Positions 31,235 to 39,550 of a DNA stretch of 41,006 bases are shown one piece after another (within the stretch, counting starts at the first letter, position 1; each line of letters begins with the position of its first letter). Both the position numbers and the translations under genes were made by a program. Source of the DNA: Candidatus Bacteroides merdigallinarum (GTDB taxonomy: Bacteria; Bacteroidota; Bacteroidia; Bacteroidales; Bacteroidaceae); assembly GCA_019116285.1 (NCBI GenBank), contig DXBX01000066.1:1-41006 (forward strand), read 5' to 3'. The notes beneath the pieces were generated by a model, which made no database searches, had not been told where the DNA came from, and saw only the letters and a program-made list of their open reading frames with translations.

Positions 31235-32197
31235 ATGAGCCGCTTCAATTGGAAAGGACATGGTTCGATGTTGGCCGCCAACGCCATGTGGGGGCTGATG
31301 TCGCCTGTGGCGAAAATTGTCATGGCAGGCGGCCTCGTCAGTCCGTTGGTATTGACCGACCTGCGCATCTTCGGGGCGATGGTGCTCTTCTGGATGCTCT
31401 CTTTCTTCCAAAAGCCGGAGCATGTACACCACAAGGATATGGCCAAGCTGTTGGGCGCCTCGCTGCTGGCCATCGTGTTCAACCAAGGCTGCTTCATCTT
31501 CGGCGTAGGACTGACCTCGCCCGGCGACGCCAGTATCATCACAACCAGTATGCCCTTATGGGCCATGGTCTTGGCGGCTTTCTTCCTGAAAGAGCCTATC
31601 ACGGGCAAGAAGGTGCTGGGCATTGCACTCGGTGCAGGCGGCGCCCTGCTGCTCATCATGGGCAGCAACTCCACGGGGCAGGCCACGGCCAACGGCGACC
31701 ATCCGATATGGGGCGACCTGCTGGTGTTGACGGCGCAGTTGAGCTATGCCCTCTACATCGTGCTGTTCAAGAACTTCGTGCAGAAATACTCGTTGGTAAC
31801 CCTTATGAAGTGGATGTTCACCTACGCCTTTATCTGCACGCTGCCTTTCTCGTACAACGACCTGATGGCTACCGACTGGAGTGCCCTGACGCTCCCGGAC
31901 ATCGGCAGCATCGCCTACGTCGTGACCTGCGGTACCTTCCTGTGCTACATGCTTGTAGTGATAGGACAAAAGAGCCTGCGTCCCACCGTGGCGGGCATGT
32001 ACAACTACGTGCAGCCTGTGGTGGCGTGCATCGTCAGCATCTGTATAGGGCTGGATGCGTTCAACTTCACCAAGGGGCTGGCCATCGTGCTCATCTTCGG
32101 AGGCGTCTATCTGGTGACCATCAGCAAGAGCCGAAAACAGCTGGAAGCATACGAAAACAAGAAAATCAAGGCGGAAACGACCGAAATGTCCGAATAA
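31235..32197 (+). CDS. EamA-family (DMT) transporter
   Basis: 320 residues with about ten membrane helices arranged as two EamA repeats. The first starts at GSMLAANAMWGLMSPVAKIVMAG and includes TSPGDASIITTSMPLWAMVLAAFFLKEPITGKKVLG; the second has LTAQLSYALYIVLFKNFVQKYS and LRPTVAGMYNYVQPVVACIVS. This matches drug/metabolite transporters that export amino acids or other small metabolites. Substrate unknown. The gene follows the GH3 gene with a 6-nt gap, which suggests linked function. The charged C-terminus (ENKKIKAETTEMSE) is cytoplasmic. Confidence 0.88.
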   Translation: MSRFNWKGHGSMLAANAMWGLMSPVAKIVMAGGLVSPLVLTDLRIFGAMVLFWMLSFFQKPEHVHHKDMAKLLGASLLAIVFNQGCFIFGVGLTSPGDASIITTSMPLWAMVLAAFFLKEPITGKKVLGIALGAGGALLLIMGSNSTGQATANGDHPIWGDLLVLTAQLSYALYIVLFKNFVQKYSLVTLMKWMFTYAFICTLPFSYNDLMATDWSALTLPDIGSIAYVVTCGTFLCYMLVVIGQKSLRPTVAGMYNYVQPVVACIVSICIGLDAFNFTKGLAIVLIFGGVYLVTISKSRKQLEAYENKKIKAETTEMSE

Positions 32198-32201
32198 TCC
32201 C

Positions 32202-32209
32202 TATCTTTG
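32202..32209 (+). promoter_or_regulatory. -7 box of the second Rpn gene
   Basis: TATCTTTG directly after the EamA stop (TAA at 32195-32197) and 24 nt before ATG 32234. It also excludes the in-frame TTG at 32207 as the start. Confidence 0.55.
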
Positions 32210-32233
32210 CAGGGAGTAATAACCGTTTCAGCT

Positions 32234-33094
32234 ATGACAAAGTTCATCAACCCCTTTACCGATGTGGGCTTCAAGCGCATCTTCGGACAGGAAATCAACA
32301 AGGATTTACTGATAGATTTCCTCAACAGCCTCCTCGTGGGCGAGAGGCATATCCAGGAGATTCAATTTCTGGACAAAGAAGTCCTGGGCGAAACCGTTGC
32401 TGACCGTAACTGCATCTACGACATCTACTGCACAGACGAAAACGGTGAACAATTCATTGTGGAAATGCAAAACCGGCGGCAAGCCTACTTCCGCGAACGA
32501 GCCATCTATTACTTGGCACGAGCTATTTCCCGGCAAGGGGAACGGGGCCTCGCCTGGCAATTCAACCTGAAAGCCGTATATGGCATCTTCTTCATGAACT
32601 TCCAGTTAGAAGACATCAAGCCCAAGCTACGTACAGACATTTGTCTGGAAGACCGCGACACACACGAACTTTTTTCGGATAAGATGCGCTTTGTATTCCT
32701 TCAACTGCCTCTGTTTGACAAAGAAGAGAACGAATGCGAAAACGATTTTGAACGTTGGATATATGTACTAAAGAATATGGAAACACTGCAACGACTCCCT
32801 TTCAAAGCCCGCAACGCCGTCTTCCAAAAACTGGAAGAGATTGTGGATATTGCGTCCCTGAGCAAGGAAGACCGCATAAAGTATGACGAGAGCATCAAGG
32901 TTTATCGCGACAACCTGGTTACTGAACTTTATGCCGTTCAACAAGGTATACAGCAAGGCATACAACAAGGTATACAGCAAGGCATACAACAAGAGAAAGC
33001 AGATGTCGCCCGCCGCATGAAAGCCAAAGGCTATCCCGCAGCCGATATTGCCAGTATGACCGGCCTGCCCCTCGAAGTCATTGCTACTCTCTAA
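32234..33094 (+). CDS. Rpn/PDDEXK_2 family nuclease with Gln-Gly repeat hinge
   Basis: Started at ATG 32234 (286 residues), because the upstream extension lies in the promoter. [23 protein letters not shown] is the standard N-terminus of this family, and [20 protein letters not shown] supplies the D...E-x-Q nuclease core. Near residue 237 the hinge is a four-fold Gln-Gly-Ile-Gln type repeat encoded by two identical 24-bp units (32942-32989). The C-terminal domain [24 protein letters not shown] follows and resembles that of the gene at 5304-6164. Rpn proteins are linked to antiphage defence, and in E. coli short C-terminal products made inside the gene act as antitoxins; whether that holds here is open. 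cysS starts 26 nt downstream. Confidence 0.82.
   Translation: MTKFINPFTDVGFKRIFGQEINKDLLIDFLNSLLVGERHIQEIQFLDKEVLGETVADRNCIYDIYCTDENGEQFIVEMQNRRQAYFRERAIYYLARAISRQGERGLAWQFNLKAVYGIFFMNFQLEDIKPKLRTDICLEDRDTHELFSDKMRFVFLQLPLFDKEENECENDFERWIYVLKNMETLQRLPFKARNAVFQKLEEIVDIASLSKEDRIKYDESIKVYRDNLVTELYAVQQGIQQGIQQGIQQGIQQEKADVARRMKAKGYPAADIASMTGLPLEVIATL
32942..32989 (+). repeat. 24-bp tandem repeat inside the second Rpn gene
   Basis: Two identical 24-bp units, each made of CAAGGTATACAG and CAAGGCATACAA, in frame and coding for QGIQ four times. Copy number could change by slippage without a frameshift, changing hinge length. Confidence 0.85.
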
Positions 33095-33120
33095 CAGTAA
33101 GAACAAAGTACAACATCAAT

Positions 33121-34596
33121 ATGGAACATCAACTGACCATCTACAACACCCTGCACCGGCAGAAGGAAGTATTCAAGCCGCTGCACGCCCCCCATGTGGG
33201 AATGTATGTCTGCGGCCCCACCGTCTATGGCGACCCGCACTTGGGACATGCCCGTCCCGCCATCACCTTCGACCTACTGTTCCGCTATCTGAAGCACTTG
33301 GGTTACAAGGTACGCTACGTGCGCAACATCACCGACGTAGGCCACTTGGAGCACGATGCCGATGAAGGCGAGGACAAAATCGCCAAGAAAGCCCGCCTGG
33401 AACAGCTGGAGCCGATGGAGGTGGCCCAATACTACGCCAACCGCTATCATGATGCCATGCGTGCATTGAATGTCCTGCCGCCCAGCATCGAACCACAGGC
33501 CAGCGGACACATCATTGAGCAAATCGAGCTGGTGAAGGAAATCCTGAAGAACGGCTATGCCTACGAAAGTGAAGGTTCCGTCTACTTCGATGTGGCAAAG
33601 TATAACAAAGACCATCACTACGGCAAACTTTCCGGCCGCAACTTGGAGGACGTGCTGAACACCACCCGCGAACTGGACGGCCAGGAAGAGAAGCACAATC
33701 CTGCCGACTTCGCCCTCTGGAAAAAGGCGCAACCCGAACACATCATGCGCTGGCCGTCTCCTTGGAGCGACGGATTCCCCGGCTGGCACTGCGAATGCAC
33801 GGCCATGGGACGTAAATACCTGGGCGCACATTTCGACATCCATGGGGGCGGCATGGACCTCATCTTCCCGCACCACGAGTGTGAGATAGCCCAAAGCGTA
33901 GCCAGTCAGGGTGACGACATGGTGCACTACTGGATGCATAATAACATGATTACCATCAACGGACAGAAGATGGGCAAGTCGCTGGGGAACTTTATTACGC
34001 TGGAGCAATTCTTCACCGGACAGCACGAAAAGCTGACACAGGCCTACAGCCCCATGACCATCCGCTTCTTTATTCTCCAAGCACACTACCGCAGCACGGT
34101 AGACTTCAGTAACGAGGCATTGCAGGCTGCCGAGAAAGGGCTGACCCGACTGATGGATGCCATCCACGAGCTGGACAACCTAAAGCCGTCGCCCGCCTCA
34201 TCGGTGGACGTACACACGCTGGCTGCCAAATGCTACGAGGCCATGGACGACGACCTCAACTCGCCCATCGTCATCGCCCACCTGTTTGATGCCGCCAAGA
34301 TGGTGAACAACATCGCCGCCGGCAATGACACCATCACCGCCGAAGACTTGCAGGAGCTGAAGGAGACCTTCCACCTCTTCGCTTTCGACATTCTGGGCTT
34401 GCAGGCAGAACAGACATCCAACGCCGGGCGCGAAGAAGCCTTCGGTCACGTCGTAGACATGCTGCTGGAAGAACGCGCCAAAGCCAAAGCCAACAAGGAC
34501 TGGGCCACGAGCGACAAGATACGCAACGAACTGGCTGCCCTGGGCTTCGAGATCAAAGACGGAAAGGAAAGAACGGAATGGAAACTGAACAAGTAA
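33121..34596 (+). CDS. cysS: Cysteinyl-tRNA synthetase
   Basis: 491 residues, class I aminoacyl-tRNA synthetase that charges tRNA-Cys. The N-terminus has [19 protein letters not shown] with the HIGH-type HLGH and the first zinc-site Cys; GWHCECTAM and HHECEIA give the other zinc ligands. KMGKSLGN (about residue 283) is the KMSKS loop. The C-terminal helical and anticodon-binding parts end in [27 protein letters not shown]. The downstream thioesterase starts inside its last codons (19-nt overlap), so the two are translated together. Confidence 0.95.
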   Translation: MEHQLTIYNTLHRQKEVFKPLHAPHVGMYVCGPTVYGDPHLGHARPAITFDLLFRYLKHLGYKVRYVRNITDVGHLEHDADEGEDKIAKKARLEQLEPMEVAQYYANRYHDAMRALNVLPPSIEPQASGHIIEQIELVKEILKNGYAYESEGSVYFDVAKYNKDHHYGKLSGRNLEDVLNTTRELDGQEEKHNPADFALWKKAQPEHIMRWPSPWSDGFPGWHCECTAMGRKYLGAHFDIHGGGMDLIFPHHECEIAQSVASQGDDMVHYWMHNNMITINGQKMGKSLGNFITLEQFFTGQHEKLTQAYSPMTIRFFILQAHYRSTVDFSNEALQAAEKGLTRLMDAIHELDNLKPSPASSVDVHTLAAKCYEAMDDDLNSPIVIAHLFDAAKMVNNIAAGNDTITAEDLQELKETFHLFAFDILGLQAEQTSNAGREEAFGHVVDMLLEERAKAKANKDWATSDKIRNELAALGFEIKDGKERTEWKLNK

Positions 34597-35042
34597 AAGC
34601 CTTCTTCCAGGCCGACCGTTTTGCCGCCAATGCGGGCATTGAGCTACTGGAGGTGCGCGAGGGCTATGCCAGGGCTTCCCTCGCCATAACGCCTGAGCAT
34701 CTCAATGCCGGCGGGCGTACGCAAGGCGGTGCCCTCTTCACCCTGGCAGACCTGACACTGGCGGCTGCGGCCAATTCGCACGGCACGTTAGCCTTCTCGC
34801 TCTCGTCTAACATCAACTTCCTGCGGGCCAGCGGGATCGGCGATACACTCACGGCCGAGGCACGCGAGCGCTACATCGGACGCACCACGGGCTGCTACCA
34901 AATAGACATCACCAACCAGGAGGGCAAGTTGGTGGCGACGTTCGAATCGAGCGTATTCCGCATGGGGGACAGACTGCCGTTTGCAGCCTCTACTACTTCA
35001 CCAACGACTTCAGCGGATAGCGGTTGCCCTTCACCCCGCTGA
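34578..35042 (+). CDS. PaaI-type hotdog-fold thioesterase
   Basis: 154 residues. The 4HBT/PaaI hotdog fold is shown by the conserved [28 protein letters not shown] (about residues 41-69), which carries the Asn, Gly and acidic residues of the active site, and by [22 protein letters not shown]. Hydrolyses acyl-CoA or acyl-ACP thioesters; substrate unknown. The domain ends near FRMGDRLPF; the last 20 residues (Ser/Thr/Pro-rich) look unlike the family and are encoded in a 50-nt region that overlaps the 3' end of the DUF3108 gene on the other strand. It overlaps the cysS end by 19 nt. Confidence 0.85.
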   Translation: METEQVKAFFQADRFAANAGIELLEVREGYARASLAITPEHLNAGGRTQGGALFTLADLTLAAAANSHGTLAFSLSSNINFLRASGIGDTLTAEARERYIGRTTGCYQIDITNQEGKLVATFESSVFRMGDRLPFAASTTSPTTSADSGCPSPR

Positions 35043-35823
35043 AGAAAGCCTTGGCAGAGCCGAAGCTGAGGTACATATCCAATCGGATGGGCAGATGGTT
35101 GTCATCATCTGAAATAAAGAAGGTGATGACTTCGTTCTCCTTCCCCTTCTCGTCATATTCCACAAAGGAGAAGACCAGACAGCGATAGGTGTGGTCGTCC
35201 TTGGCCTCCACGTTCTCTATGCCACGGTATATCAGGGTCTGCTGCTCCACGCGGCGGCCGGTGGCCATGGGGAAATGTATCTTGTCACCCACTTTGTAGT
35301 CAGCGGGATTCCAGGAGCGGGCTTGCCCCAGGATACTCAGCATATCGAAGATACAACGGCTGTCCTCATACTCCATCTCCTGCGTGGCACGGTCGGCCGG
35401 TTTGTACCACGTGCGGCGTTGCTTCACGTGGGAGACGCCGTCCCGGTAGGAGAACCAGGCTTCGTCCTTCGTGTGGCGCTTGCCCTCCTCGGCAGCCTTG
35501 CAGAAGTAGAGGGGCTCCAGGCGGTCGGTGACAAAGCAGGTCAGCGTGTCGCGCATCTTGAAGAAGAAGTCGGCGCGCTTGCTGGTCAATGACTTCAGGC
35601 GGAAGCAATAGCCGGGCTTGTTCTGATAGACGGCGGAGTCTGTCGTCAGCTCGGCCGTGCCCACTTTGATCCAAATGAACTTCCAGTTGAACATCAGCTG
35701 GTAGGACACGTGCTCGCCCGGCAGGAAAGCCGTATTCTTGGCCGTACACTGTGCCCAAGCCTGCGTGGTGCCTGCACAAGTGAATAACACGAACAAAAGC
35801 GCAACGGCGATGCGCTTGTTCAC
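34993..35823 (-). CDS. DUF3108 secreted protein
   Basis: I favour the GTG at 35823, which lies 4 nt after the stop of the upstream gene and gives a clean signal peptide (NKRIAVALLFVLFTCAGTTQAWAQ) and a 276-residue protein. The ATG at 35901 would add 26 residues that overlap the upstream gene. The mature part (GEHVSYQLMFNWKFIWIKVGTAEL, then DMLSILGQARS and [32 protein letters not shown]) is a typical DUF3108 beta-rich protein, periplasmic or outer-membrane associated; function unknown. It is in one operon with the large Ig-like lipoprotein. Its C-terminal codons overlap the PaaI-type thioesterase gene by 50 nt. Confidence 0.8.
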   Translation of the reverse strand: MNKRIAVALLFVLFTCAGTTQAWAQCTAKNTAFLPGEHVSYQLMFNWKFIWIKVGTAELTTDSAVYQNKPGYCFRLKSLTSKRADFFFKMRDTLTCFVTDRLEPLYFCKAAEEGKRHTKDEAWFSYRDGVSHVKQRRTWYKPADRATQEMEYEDSRCIFDMLSILGQARSWNPADYKVGDKIHFPMATGRRVEQQTLIYRGIENVEAKDDHTYRCLVFSFVEYDEKGKENEVITFFISDDDNHLPIRLDMYLSFGSAKAFFSGVKGNRYPLKSLVK

Positions 35824-35827
35824 TCTC

Positions 35828-37771
35828 TTAATAGCTGTAGCCCCGGCCACTGTTGCCCGAGCTACTACGGTTGTTCCGGTTCTTCCTCTTCTTGTCTTCA
35901 TCCGGTTTCTGCTTTTTCAGTTCGTCTGGTTTTTGTTTATCGCGCGGCCGGTCCTTGATGTTCCAGCTCTGCTGCAAGTCAAAGTTCGCTTTCAAGTCTA
36001 TCACCTGCCAGTAGTAATAGACCGACTCGGGCTGGCGCTTCTCGGCATAGTTGCCTGTGTCCCAGCGGCCGTTGCCATTGCTATCGTTGACGAGGCGGGC
36101 GCAGTACTTGCCGGGATTTAGGTAGTAGAAGTCGGCCCGGCCTTCGGTGACGGGCACGGTGCGCAACACCTTGTCCTGCGTATCCAGCAGTTCGACAAAG
36201 GCCACGGAGTCCGCCCCCGTGACATCGAAGAAGATCTGCCCGTAATCCTCCAGCCGCTTGGCCTTGAACTCCTTCTTCACCTTGTCTGTAAAGAGGCCGT
36301 AGAGACCGTGGATGGCCGTGGAATCAATCTCGAACACATAGCTCTCTCCCGGCACCCAGTCGGCAAAGAGGTTGTACTTCTTGATATCGGCTGTATCCCG
36401 CAGGAAGTCGAAGGGGATGTCGGTCCACAGGGTATCCACCTTCTGCTTCAAGTGGAAGGCGGCGGTATCGATGCGGGCCACCGGTTCGGTGAAGGTCAGC
36501 GTCAGGTAGTCATAGATATCCAACGACGCAGGGGCATAGACATCCATCGCCAGGAACTCCGTCTCGGGCAGGTCCTCCTCGCCTTTCTTGCGGCGTTTCT
36601 TGCGTTTCTTCTCCTTCTCTTCGCGCTCCTTGGCTTTCTCCTCCTCGGTCTTCGGTTTCACCTTCGACACCAGGTTGAGGGTGTCCGTGCGAGGCACCAG
36701 CCGGTCCAGCGTGTCGGTATAGAGATAGGTCAGCTCCATCTTCAGCGTGTCCTGCAGATAGATGAGCGAATCCTTGATCCAATAGTCCAGGGTATCTATG
36801 CGCCCCGTCGGCTTCTCTATGATGAAGGCATCCGTGGCATCGAAATTCAAGCCGCGCAGGCGGGGCAGGGTGTCATCGGGCGCGGTGAAGCAGAGGGAGA
36901 AGCGGTACGGCACGGGGCGTTCGCTCTTGGCCAGGCGGCGTGCACGGGTAAAAGTTTCCTTGAAGCCGAGCAGGATGACGTCGTCCGGCAGGTAGTGCGT
37001 GTACTGACGCGGGATGATGGTGTCATAGGTCACCGTATCTATCCACATCGTGTCCTGGCGCATCCGCTGCTCGCAGGTGGGGATGACCAGCGAATCGTTG
37101 TAGGCAATGTTCTCCGAGGGCTGGGAAAAGCGATAGTTCTGGTCGCCATCCGTCAGGCCGTAGATGCGGTAGCGGCCGGGCGCCACACCCCGGATGGAGA
37201 AACGTCCGCGGCTGTCGGTACGGCCCACGCGGTCGAAGGGCAAGGCGGTGAAAGCCGAGTCCTGAAGATTGGCATGCAGTCCCACCAGCATCCCCTTCAC
37301 CGGCTCCAGATCGGCGGCATTGAGCAGCGTGCCGGACACGACCATCGAGTCTATCCGGTCGCCCGTAGAGAACGTGAAGGCGAAGTCATACAGCGGATTG
37401 CCCTCGTTGTTGTCCTCGATGGCATCCGAGAAGTCTATCGTATAGGTCATGTCGGGCTTCAGCGTATCCACCAGGTTGACGATGATGCGCTTGCCGCTGG
37501 CCTTGATTTCCGGTTGCTCCACCTGCGGAGGCGAAATCACGACCTTCTCGCCGGGATTCTCCAGTTTGATGTATTCATCAAATTCAATCCGGATTTTGGA
37601 CTCGTCATAGTTCAGCGCGCCCGGCTGGGGCGTACTGCGCAGGAACACAGGCGGAGCCACGTCGATGGGTCCCCCCTCGATACGTCCCACACTGGCACAC
37701 GAGTAAAGCACGGCTGCCACCGCGACAGCTCCCCCCAAACGGCGAAAGAAATGTTTTATCGTTGTTATCAT
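35828..37771 (-). CDS. Large Ig-like (Big_5) lipoprotein
   Basis: Started at ATG 37771 (647 residues). The lipoprotein signal ends LYSC (Cys25). An N-terminal Big_5 Ig-like domain is at about 35-140 (APPVFLRSTPQPGALNYDESKIRIEFDEYI, then YTIDFSDAIED), followed by a carboxypeptidase-regulatory-like fold (TDSRGRFSIRGVAPGRYRIYGLTDGDQNYRF). A strongly charged Lys/Glu stretch (about 374-405) separates this from a C-terminal beta-rich half with a second such fold (PGKYCARLVNDSNGNGRWDTG). It ends in a basic, Ser/Gly-rich tail. This is a conserved Bacteroidetes cell-envelope lipoprotein with unknown role. Translation is coupled to the DUF3108 gene. Confidence 0.8.
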   Translation of the reverse strand: MITTIKHFFRRLGGAVAVAAVLYSCASVGRIEGGPIDVAPPVFLRSTPQPGALNYDESKIRIEFDEYIKLENPGEKVVISPPQVEQPEIKASGKRIIVNLVDTLKPDMTYTIDFSDAIEDNNEGNPLYDFAFTFSTGDRIDSMVVSGTLLNAADLEPVKGMLVGLHANLQDSAFTALPFDRVGRTDSRGRFSIRGVAPGRYRIYGLTDGDQNYRFSQPSENIAYNDSLVIPTCEQRMRQDTMWIDTVTYDTIIPRQYTHYLPDDVILLGFKETFTRARRLAKSERPVPYRFSLCFTAPDDTLPRLRGLNFDATDAFIIEKPTGRIDTLDYWIKDSLIYLQDTLKMELTYLYTDTLDRLVPRTDTLNLVSKVKPKTEEEKAKEREEKEKKRKKRRKKGEEDLPETEFLAMDVYAPASLDIYDYLTLTFTEPVARIDTAAFHLKQKVDTLWTDIPFDFLRDTADIKKYNLFADWVPGESYVFEIDSTAIHGLYGLFTDKVKKEFKAKRLEDYGQIFFDVTGADSVAFVELLDTQDKVLRTVPVTEGRADFYYLNPGKYCARLVNDSNGNGRWDTGNYAEKRQPESVYYYWQVIDLKANFDLQQSWNIKDRPRDKQKPDELKKQKPDEDKKRKNRNNRSSSGNSGRGYSY

Positions 37772-37795
37772 GCGATTCTTACAGTCTATCTGCCG

Positions 37796-37803
37796 CAAAA
37801 ATA
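37796..37803 (-). promoter_or_regulatory. -7 box of the Ig-like/DUF3108 operon
   Basis: Minus strand TATTTTTG, 25 nt before ATG 37771. Confidence 0.5.
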
Positions 37804-37895
37804 CACCTTCTCGCCCAATAAGGCGCATCGCTTTAGGTATTTTAACCCAAATCACCCCCAACGCCGGGACTATTCCCCGCCTTTGCACGGGGATA

Positions 37896-38005
37896 CCCAC
37901 GAGCACGAGCGTCGGTACCCGCGAGCACGAGCGTCGGCTCCCACGAACAAAAGCGTCGACTCTTACGAACAAAAGCATCGGCTCCTACGAACAAAAGCAT
38001 CGGCT
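37896..38005. repeat. Five tandem copies of a 22-bp repeat
   Basis: Units start at 37896, 37918, 37940, 37962 and 37984. Each follows the plan CCNACGARCAMRAGCRTCGRCT with a few changes; the first two have GAGCACGAGCG and the last three GAACAAAAGC. A truncated sixth unit begins at 38006. The unit is not a multiple of three, so it is not a protein repeat. It lies in the 489-nt gap between two divergent operons, about 130 nt upstream of the efflux promoter box. The gap also holds the two promoters and a leader hairpin (38150-38177), and no gene. Confidence 0.85.
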
Positions 38006-38136
38006 CCCAAGCAGAGAAACTCCAAACAGGATACTTTTCCGGACAGGAAGAACGGAACAAGCAACAAAGAACCTTTTTACATTCAAAACATAGTTAAAAA
38101 GGAAGAAGATACATTCTTTATATAGGAAGAAAAGCC

Positions 38137-38177
38137 TACCTTTGCCGCCGAAAACTGCGCAAGCTGTTTCAGTTTTC
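38137..38177 (+). promoter_or_regulatory. Promoter and leader hairpin of the RND efflux operon
   Basis: TACCTTTG (38137-38144) is the -7 box; the -33 element is unclear. Just downstream, GAAAACTG (38150-38157) pairs with CAGTTTTC (38170-38177), a stem at the start of a leader of about 110 nt before ATG 38261. Confidence 0.55.
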
Positions 38178-38260
38178 AGTCCTCCGCCTACCGACAGACA
38201 GGGAGAGTGACCGCCAACAATGACAACAAAAATAACACAGATAACAGAGAAAAAAGAAGT

Positions 38261-39436
38261 ATGAAGAGTAGATTAGTATTACTGGCATGTTGCCTGGCAC
38301 TGCTGAGCAGTTGCGGAAACGGCAACAACGGTGAGGCGAAAGCACCCGAGTACGCAGTGATCACGGCCCAGGCCACCACTGCACACCTGACAAACAGCTA
38401 CCCTGCCACCATCAAAGGTAAGCAGGATGTGGAAATCCGCCCGATGGTCAGCGGCTTCATCACGAAGCTGCACGTGGACGAAGGTTCCGTCGTGAAGAAA
38501 GGACAAGTATTGTTCACCATCGACCAGGTGCAATACCGCGCGGCCGTAGAGACGGCCAAAGCTACCGTGGCCACCGCCGAAGCTGCCCTGCAGACCCAAG
38601 AACTGACCACGCAGAACAACCGCGAACTGAACAAGCGCGGCATCGTCAGCGACTACCAGCTGAGCACGTCCGAAAACCAACTGGCACAGGCCAAGGCCAC
38701 ACTGGCACAGGCCAAGGCCTCGCTGGTGAACGCCGAGCGCAACCTGCAGTACACCGAAGTGACCAGCCCCAGCGACGGCATCGTGGGCCAGGTGCCCTAC
38801 CGTGTCGGCAGCCTCGTAAGCCCCTCGATGGCTACCCCGATGACCACCATCGCCGACAACTCGGAGATGTTCGCCTATTTCTCCATGACGGAGCGCCAGC
38901 TGCTGCAAATGATCCGCGAAGGCGGCTCGTACAAGGATATCCTGGCCAAGATGCCTGAAATCCAACTGCAACTCATCGACGGCAGCATCTATCCGGACAG
39001 CGGCCGCGTGGAGACCATCAGCGGTGTCATCGACCCGACGACGGGCTCCGTGAGCATGCGTGCCCTCTTCCCCAACGCGCACAACGTGTTGCGCAGCAAC
39101 TCGACGGGCAATGTCATCTTCCCCAACGTCCTGCCGGACGTCATCCTCGTGCCGCAATCGGCCACGACGGATATCCAGGATAAGAAGTTCGTTTACGTCG
39201 TGCAGGCAGACAACACGGTGAAGAACACCGAGATACAGGTCTACACCCTGAACGACGGACAGAACTACTACGTGACGGGCGGACTGAAAGCCGGTGACAA
39301 GATAGTGATAGAGGGCGTACAGGCCATCAAAGACGGACAGGCCATCACCCCCATCACTCCTGCCGAGAAGGAAGCCGCCTACAAGCAGGCACTGGAAGAC
39401 CAGAAGAACGGCAATATCCAGACAGCATTCCAATAA
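38261..39436 (+). CDS. RND efflux periplasmic adaptor (AcrA/MexA-type lipoprotein)
   Basis: 391 residues from ATG 38261, with AGAAG just upstream; an in-frame GTG at 38207 is less likely. The signal peptide ends LLSSC, so it is a lipoprotein. The membrane-fusion plan is clear: a half-lipoyl segment VEIRPMVSGFITKLHVDEGSVVKKGQVLF, a long alpha-hairpin rich in Ala (AAVETAKATVATAEAAL, then LAQAKATLAQAKASLVNAERNL), the second lipoyl half VTSPSDGIVGQVPYRVGSLV and a beta-barrel. It joins the inner-membrane pump to an outer-membrane TolC-like channel. It is followed by the RND permease after a 114-nt gap that contains a repeat. Confidence 0.93.
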   Translation: MKSRLVLLACCLALLSSCGNGNNGEAKAPEYAVITAQATTAHLTNSYPATIKGKQDVEIRPMVSGFITKLHVDEGSVVKKGQVLFTIDQVQYRAAVETAKATVATAEAALQTQELTTQNNRELNKRGIVSDYQLSTSENQLAQAKATLAQAKASLVNAERNLQYTEVTSPSDGIVGQVPYRVGSLVSPSMATPMTTIADNSEMFAYFSMTERQLLQMIREGGSYKDILAKMPEIQLQLIDGSIYPDSGRVETISGVIDPTTGSVSMRALFPNAHNVLRSNSTGNVIFPNVLPDVILVPQSATTDIQDKKFVYVVQADNTVKNTEIQVYTLNDGQNYYVTGGLKAGDKIVIEGVQAIKDGQAITPITPAEKEAAYKQALEDQKNGNIQTAFQ

Positions 39437-39451
39437 TAAATAAGTTAAATG

Positions 39452-39539
39452 ATGAATGAAGAATCGCCGCTCCGCGGCAAAATGAAGAATCCCGTTGGCA
39501 AACAGGACATTCTTCATTCTTCATTCTTAATTCTTCATT
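39452..39539. repeat. REP-like palindrome between adaptor and permease genes
   Basis: ATGAATGAAGAAT (39452-39464) and AATGAAGAAT (39481-39490) pair with the ATTCTTCATT series at 39509-39539; a small CGCCG-CTCC-GCGGC stem sits between. It is a dispersed-type element within an operon and could lower permease expression relative to the adaptor. Confidence 0.6.
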
Positions 39540-39550
39540 AAAAAAAGAGT

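Noticed and set aside
37772..37978. Longer N-terminus of the Ig-like lipoprotein
   Set aside because: The extension would cross the promoter and tandem repeats and put 69 residues before a clear lipoprotein signal peptide.
37896..38014. CRISPR array
   Set aside because: The repeat units follow each other with no unique spacers, and no cas gene is near; it is a plain tandem repeat.
36308..38125. 605-codon open frame on the plus strand
   Set aside because: It lies antisense to the Ig-like lipoprotein and then runs through promoters and tandem repeats; it has no recognisable domain.
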